DNA from: Hofstenia miamia
Lineage: Eukaryota > Xenacoelomorpha > Acoela
Assembly: GCA_004352715.1 (NCBI GenBank)
Contig: SCFE01000039.1
Coordinates: 1,963,146 to 2,027,145, forward strand
Direction of reading: 5' to 3'
DNA length: 64,000 nucleotides
A program made the translations under genes and the position numbers. The notes below the pieces were generated by a model. It saw nothing but the letters and a program-made list of their open reading frames with translations. It did no database searches and was not told the DNA's origin. Shown in pieces: positions 58,929 to 64,000 of the stretch; position 1 is the stretch's first letter; each line of letters begins with the position of its first letter.

Positions 58929-61015
58929 GAGGAAAAGTACTTAGCTCTCGCTGACGACATAACTTTTGTTATTACAAATTTCTCAAATTTAAGAACTGTT
59001 CTGCGCAATTTGGACGAATTCAAGAAGGTCAGTGGCATATCTATAAACAGACAAAAAACCATTTACAGTGGCCTTAAACAAGCAAAATTGTAACATGTAA
59101 ACTGCACTTGCAATCATGAAGAAATACAAACCTTGGGTATACCTTTGAAAACCACCTCAAAAAGCAATATAAATATGACAAATTTTGTAAGTGAAAATCT
59201 CCCAAATTTGGAATTTCATAGAAAATCGTAAAATGTCTTTGATAGGTAAAACCAAATCTATAAATATGCTTGTAATGACAAAACTTATGTGCCGTTTACA
59301 ATTTTATCCAATTGGTGAACAGAAGCAAATCAATCCAAGCTACAATAAACAACGCTGTGTGGAAAAATAGGGACCATTCCCGCCCTACGCCACTTCTGCA
59401 CTGTAACTACTATAAGGGTGGAATACAATTACCAAATATATATAGCCGGCAAATGGCATATAAAATTAATCTTCTTTTCTCAAGAAATTTATTCTCTTCT
59501 CTAAGCTTCCAAATTGTCTACTAAATTAACATGGCATAATTCCGTTTTTATACTCAAATCAAGAGTGTTGAATGCTGTGCGAATAGGAGAGGAAATTATG
59601 CCGGACACTAGCTTAGGTACTTTAAAAAATGTGATACTGCACGAGATGGGTAATCTGCTAAGTTATTGTCAGATGAAACCCACTTAATAGTAAGGTTTTT
59701 TTACAAATAACAACAAATTAACACTTAACGAAAGTTCAAAAAGTCTGTACTGCATGATGCGGAATTTGCGTGCTGCGAAATAGAGAGCCTTTGAATCTGT
59801 GTGAATAGTAGCGAAAGGTTCTGCCATGTAAACTGCTACAGCCAAAGCCATAAGCTCCTTGTCATATATGTGATTGTCCAATGAGCTGACATCTTGGGCG
59901 AACGATCTAGGTTCGGTACATGACGTTTGAACTATACCAAGACCAATATCTGAAGCATCCGTGTACCATGTCTGAGAGACTTCCGGTTTGACAGAATCCC
60001 ACGAGTAGTAATGCGGTAAATGAAGGTAGAGAACTCGTAGTAAAACATTGCACTGATAGGAAAACCCTTCTGGACTTAATAGGCAATATTAGTCTTCCAG
60101 GTAAATTAAAATTCGAATGCCAACGTCTTTTTGAATATCTAAGACCTTCGAAATTGCTGAAATTCCATCTAAATAGCAATTTAAATGTGCCACCTACGTG
60201 CCTTACCAACTATTCAATAAGGAAGAGCGATGATACCATTCAGCTGAAAAGTAAGGCAAAGGCAAAATCAATTACAAATTTTCTTTTTAAAAATGAGCCT
60301 CAAGTCCATCGAACCATTCTGAAGGCAGTAGAGTACTGGAAGACTACTACAGAAAAGATTATTGAGATTGTAAACAAAATTTTATTCTCCAAAATTAGAC
60401 CATTTTACAAGACATTAATGTATAAGGTTACACTTAATAGAATAATTAATAGGGACATATTTTATTATTTGTGCTCTGTCTGATCTACTAATAATGAGTG
60501 AATTTTAGGAAACGATACTTTATTGCATTAAATCAATAGCACAACCATTAGATCAAATCTAGTTAGTGTCCAACTTTTTATTTTACCTATTTTTTGCGTG
60601 TCATAATTTATGTGTCTTACATGAAACTTTTTTAATGTACATAGCTCTTTGGCTTTCTTCATAGTTTGTTTTTAATAGCTTATGTAAATATATTTTAGAC
60701 AACCATAACACCCATTTTTTAGATGTCAGTAGATGTTTCGTTTAATGCCTCTTCTAAGTAAATGTTGTTTGCTGTCCTTTCTGTTTGTGTTTTTCGGTGT
60801 TTCTTTTTTCTGTTCCAATTAACTATTTTGCTGGTTAGTATTTGTTTATTCATGTTAGTAGCGTTGTGTTGTGAGGCTTTAGTGTTTTTAGTAGTGATGA
60901 ATTGAACTGCGTGCTAACAATTGTAAATAGAGTTATCCTTGCAAATAGAAAAGCAAGAAAAAAAGGAACAGTTCATATTCCGAGTACACCATTTTTGTGT
61001 AGAAACAAAATAAAA
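58929..61015 (+). mobile_element. L1/Tx1-like LINE, copy E, with nested insert
   Basis: EEKYLALADDITFVI near 58930 carries the RT active site (ADD), then VSGISINRQKTIYS, HSRPTPLLHCNYYKGGIQLP near 59375, and after the insert 60073 resumes with ISLPGKLKFECQ, YKTLMYKVTLNRIINRDIFY near 60405, a T-rich 3' UTR and an end near 61015 (TGTGTAGAAACAAAATAAAAAA). Frameshifts occur around 59090-59310. RT sequence is present only from the ADD motif onward; the endonuclease is absent. Confidence 0.75.
59684..60072 (-). pseudogene. LTR-retroelement RNase H fragment nested in LINE E
   Basis: Open on the minus strand from about 60072 to 59684: WYTDASDIGLGIV, then YDKELMALAVAVYMAEPF, then IHTDSKALYFAARKF. TDAS, ELMAL and TDSKAL supply the expected Asp-Glu-Asp residues of RNase H. 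No reverse transcriptase, integrase or LTR is attached, so the retroelement family (gypsy, BEL or other) cannot be named. The LINE copy E reading resumes directly at 60073. Confidence 0.65.
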
Positions 61016-61119
61016 AAAGGCAACAAAATATTAGCTACAGATTAGGCGTAAGATTCGCAATTTATTTTTTGCGATTTTTGAAGTCAGTATTAAATTAAAA
61101 CAGAAGTAATTTAGTTATT

Positions 61120-61209
61120 AAGAGACCCGTTAGAGTCTTTCAAATTATGAGTGTCTTGACAGACGTGATACTCACCTAATTAAACTTTTAATAAAACAGG
61201 CAATAGCAA
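61120..61209 (-). ncRNA. Spliced-leader-type RNA gene, copy 6 (class A)
   Basis: Conserved block 61209-61193, leader end GTTTAATTAG, donor GTGAGTATC (+1 at 61175), hairpin I TGAGT/ACTCA and GTCT-GTCA-AGAC, Sm-like site 61146-61140, hairpin II AGACTC/GGGTCT with one G-T pair. It lies 105 bp from the 3' end of LINE copy E. Confidence 0.75.
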
Positions 61210-61230
61210 ATACTAAGGAAAATCACTACA

Positions 61231-61468
61231 ATATATATTTCAACAATCCACAAATAATAATATACTATGGGTTCATATTTGCTATTTATTTGACTGGTTT
61301 TACATTCACTTGGATGAGCAAAAAATCTTTGAAGTAATACAAAGTAATATTACATAAAATAATTGGATTCATTTAATGTGTGTGGGATTAAATAGCCCTA
61401 AATAAATTATTCTGACATTTGTAGGTAACTCATTAAATTCATTTCACTAAATGCGAAACTAGCGGCAA
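61231..61468 (-). promoter_or_regulatory. snRNA-type promoter of SL copy 6
   Basis: CAACAAT at 61241 (TGGATTGTTGAAATATATAT on minus), AATAAATTATT at 61401 and ATGCGAAACTAGCGGC at 61451; spacing 66, 226 and 278 nt from donor +1. ATGCGAAA recalls the octamer of vertebrate snRNA distal elements. Confidence 0.7.
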
Positions 61469-62318
61469 TAAGCAGTAAAGTTAATGAATCATACTTTCAA
61501 ACACGCTGTGAATTGCAATGCTAAATCAAAGTTCTACATAACTTCTAAAATCGTAAAGATCAATTAAAAATTCGCATTTGTCATCCTATTAATTTACTAA
61601 TATTACGGGCTAATTACTAAATTAGGCTAATTCCCTGAAAGATTTCGGTTGCTAGACTAATCAGACACTGAAACTAAATTCTATTTACGAAAAGTTTAAA
61701 GACGGTTGTTTCCAACGTCTTAGATTTACTAAAATACTTCATGTTTTAGTGAAAAAGAACAGGATGGAATGCCCGCGTTAGGTTTCTAATGATAGAATTT
61801 TTAATGTTTTAAAACAGGAATCCTATGGAGACTATGTCATAAAACTTAAATACGTCATTTTATTGCAAAACGGTTTGACAAATTAGCCGAAATCCTAGAA
61901 ATCTAACATACTGTAGTTGTTAAAAAATGGTTGATGCAAATATTTATTCTAATAATTCTACTAAGAAAAGTGAGGGTGTGGTTAGTAGTTGCTTTGTTTT
62001 TGCTATATTATAGTACTACGCATTATTATTAATGAAAACTAAATGAAAACTATATTGAAATATTTTGCTGCATACATATAGCAAAATAATTAACAATTTA
62101 TTTTGTAAAAAATCCAATTTTTGTGAAATTTCCATCATCACTTTGTGGAAGTAACAGCAAACTTGTCACTGTGAGAAATAGTTCACAAAGCAGGATCTAA
62201 ATTGGGTGTTGAATAACACTTTTAGTTTTCAGGCTTAGCCTCAACACTTACTAGACAGAAATAGTATTTCCTTGGAAACTATCGGTATTCCAAATGATAG
62301 CTGCGCATTTTCGCTGCA
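61469..62318. other. No gene; orphan SL spacer at 61871-62007
   Basis: 61871-62007 matches the spacer found 3' of SL copy 1, but no RNA core follows where copy 1 has one. It is probably the remnant of a lost unit. Confidence 0.45.
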
Positions 62319-63318
62319 NNNNNNNNNNNNNNNNNNNNNNNNNNNNNNNNNNNNNNNNNNNNNNNNNNNNNNNNNNNNNNNNNNNNNNNNNNNNNNNNNN
62401 NNNNNNNNNNNNNNNNNNNNNNNNNNNNNNNNNNNNNNNNNNNNNNNNNNNNNNNNNNNNNNNNNNNNNNNNNNNNNNNNNNNNNNNNNNNNNNNNNNNN
62501 NNNNNNNNNNNNNNNNNNNNNNNNNNNNNNNNNNNNNNNNNNNNNNNNNNNNNNNNNNNNNNNNNNNNNNNNNNNNNNNNNNNNNNNNNNNNNNNNNNNN
62601 NNNNNNNNNNNNNNNNNNNNNNNNNNNNNNNNNNNNNNNNNNNNNNNNNNNNNNNNNNNNNNNNNNNNNNNNNNNNNNNNNNNNNNNNNNNNNNNNNNNN
62701 NNNNNNNNNNNNNNNNNNNNNNNNNNNNNNNNNNNNNNNNNNNNNNNNNNNNNNNNNNNNNNNNNNNNNNNNNNNNNNNNNNNNNNNNNNNNNNNNNNNN
62801 NNNNNNNNNNNNNNNNNNNNNNNNNNNNNNNNNNNNNNNNNNNNNNNNNNNNNNNNNNNNNNNNNNNNNNNNNNNNNNNNNNNNNNNNNNNNNNNNNNNN
62901 NNNNNNNNNNNNNNNNNNNNNNNNNNNNNNNNNNNNNNNNNNNNNNNNNNNNNNNNNNNNNNNNNNNNNNNNNNNNNNNNNNNNNNNNNNNNNNNNNNNN
63001 NNNNNNNNNNNNNNNNNNNNNNNNNNNNNNNNNNNNNNNNNNNNNNNNNNNNNNNNNNNNNNNNNNNNNNNNNNNNNNNNNNNNNNNNNNNNNNNNNNNN
63101 NNNNNNNNNNNNNNNNNNNNNNNNNNNNNNNNNNNNNNNNNNNNNNNNNNNNNNNNNNNNNNNNNNNNNNNNNNNNNNNNNNNNNNNNNNNNNNNNNNNN
63201 NNNNNNNNNNNNNNNNNNNNNNNNNNNNNNNNNNNNNNNNNNNNNNNNNNNNNNNNNNNNNNNNNNNNNNNNNNNNNNNNNNNNNNNNNNNNNNNNNNNN
63301 NNNNNNNNNNNNNNNNNN
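62319..63318. other. Assembly gap (1000 Ns)
   Basis: A placeholder gap. Frames across it are artefacts. Confidence 1.
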
Positions 63319-64000
63319 TACTACTACTACTACTACTACTAGAAGGCTTTATTCTAAAATAGAATACAAAAGCTAATGCAAACAAAAAGATTCAAAACAT
63401 TGGTTAAAATAAGAACATCGCTTGTTAATATCGAAGTCGGCAGTCCTTGTCATAAGGTGTGAATACAACGAACTCTTGAAATGATCTTTAGACCACGAGA
63501 AATCCACTATATTTAGTTTGATCAATTCGTTGGCAGTCTTGGGGGTTCGTATGAAAAAGTTGGTGTCAGCATGGAACTTCTTTGTTCTTCTTATTGCAAA
63601 CAGACCACGCGAAAGAGATCGGGAATTGTAATCTAGGTACTGTTCAGGATGAAGATCAGTTTTCCGGTTCACGATATTCCAGAGCAGGCACATGTCCGCG
63701 GCTAGAAGCTGATAACTGATCGGCAATATCTTGAGGAACACCAAATTTTCTGCATAGTGATCAGCTTTTCTTATCCACCATAAGGCACGTTTCTGGAAAT
63801 TTTCAAGCTTGTGCAGACTTGTGACATTACAATGCCAGCAAGGAGAACCGTATAGCAAAACTGAGAGAATACATGAGCAATATAAATTGATTTTAGTGCC
63901 TATACCAGCACACGAAGGAATGTTACGGCGGATGAATTGCATAATATTTCTGGCTTTCGATAATTTATAATCTATGTGAGCGTCCCATTTCAGGCAATTA
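63319..64000 (-). mobile_element. LINE 3' end (CR1/jockey-type), minus strand
   Basis: Open from the window edge to 63373: LKWDAHIDYKLSKARNI, YCSCILSVLLYGSPCWHC, LENFQKRALWWIRKADHYAE, LPISYQLLAADMCLLWNIVN, and a tail to a stop. This is the conserved region after the RT of CR1/jockey-like LINEs. The frame is intact here, so the copy may be young. After the stop comes AGAATAAAGCC and a (TAG)n tail (63319-63341), typical of LINEs that end in a microsatellite. Confidence 0.8.

Noticed and set aside
22060-61180. Plus-strand reading of the small RNA units as U1 snRNA (ATACTCACCT resembles the U1 5' end)
   Set aside because: U1-like sequence is only the complement of a splice donor. The units are too short for U1, vary inside the donor-pairing core (ATACTAACCT), and all promoter elements lie on the side expected for minus-strand transcription.
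62272-63385. Frames across the last 1000-N gap, including poly-Ser and poly-Tyr ends
   Set aside because: N plus the (TAC)n microsatellite translated in different frames.

Overview
The window is AT-rich animal (metazoan) nuclear DNA with few genes and many decayed transposons. Reasons: short spliced introns of 42-79 bp, a BEN-like exon pair, a THAP relic, metazoan-type DNA transposons (piggyBac, Tigger/pogo, Tc1/mariner, hAT, MULE, EnSpm/CACTA-like), two non-LTR retrotransposon lineages and LTR-type RNase H. There is no operon structure, CRISPR, tRNA or rRNA gene. The species cannot be fixed from the sequence. The most informative clue is a family of small RNA genes with the architecture of spliced-leader (SL) RNAs, which would place the source in an animal lineage that uses SL trans-splicing.

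Main result: six copies of a ~90-nt RNA gene lie on the minus strand at about 22.0, 43.6, 46.7, 52.3, 54.4 and 61.1 kb. Each has a conserved 17-nt block, a short leader ending in TTAG, a strong 5' splice donor (GTGAGTATC or GTTAGTATC), a hairpin built on the donor, an Sm-like site (ATAATTTGA) and a terminal hairpin with compensatory changes. Upstream of every copy are three conserved elements at nearly fixed distances from the donor (66-67, 225-226 and 277-279 nt), while the DNA between them has diverged. This looks like a snRNA-type promoter (a proximal element plus two distal elements). The copies fall into two leader/donor classes.

Layout. 0.4-4.2 kb: a direct duplication (probably an assembly join) and a dead Tigger element. 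4.7-7.6 kb: a piggyBac element with an intact three-exon transposase. 8.7-13.3 kb: a MITE, a DDE transposase relic and a decayed EnSpm/CACTA-like transposase. 15.2-15.6 kb: two exons of a BEN-like gene. 17.9-20.5 kb: a CR1-like LINE interrupted by gaps. 20.6-21.5 kb: a truncated Tc1. 22.0-22.4 kb: SL gene 1. 22.6-23.0 kb: a MITE. 23.35-24.12 and 30.42-31.18 kb: tandem paralogues of an intronless seven-helix membrane protein, with a broken extra 5' copy. 26.5-27.9 kb: the end of a MULE. 31.4-37.3 kb: two L1/Tx1-like LINE copies, one split by a non-autonomous hAT element carrying a GC-rich insert. 39.5-42.6 kb: a second, dead piggyBac with an L1 inserted in it. 43.6-61.5 kb: SL genes 2-6 among hAT, mariner, L1 and THAP relics. 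63.3-64 kb: the 3' end of another LINE on the minus strand.

Apart from the SL RNA family, the two seven-helix genes, the BEN-like exons and the piggyBac transposase, essentially everything recognisable is a broken mobile element. The seven-helix genes have an AG acceptor a few bases before ATG, which fits receipt of a trans-spliced leader, but that link is inference.
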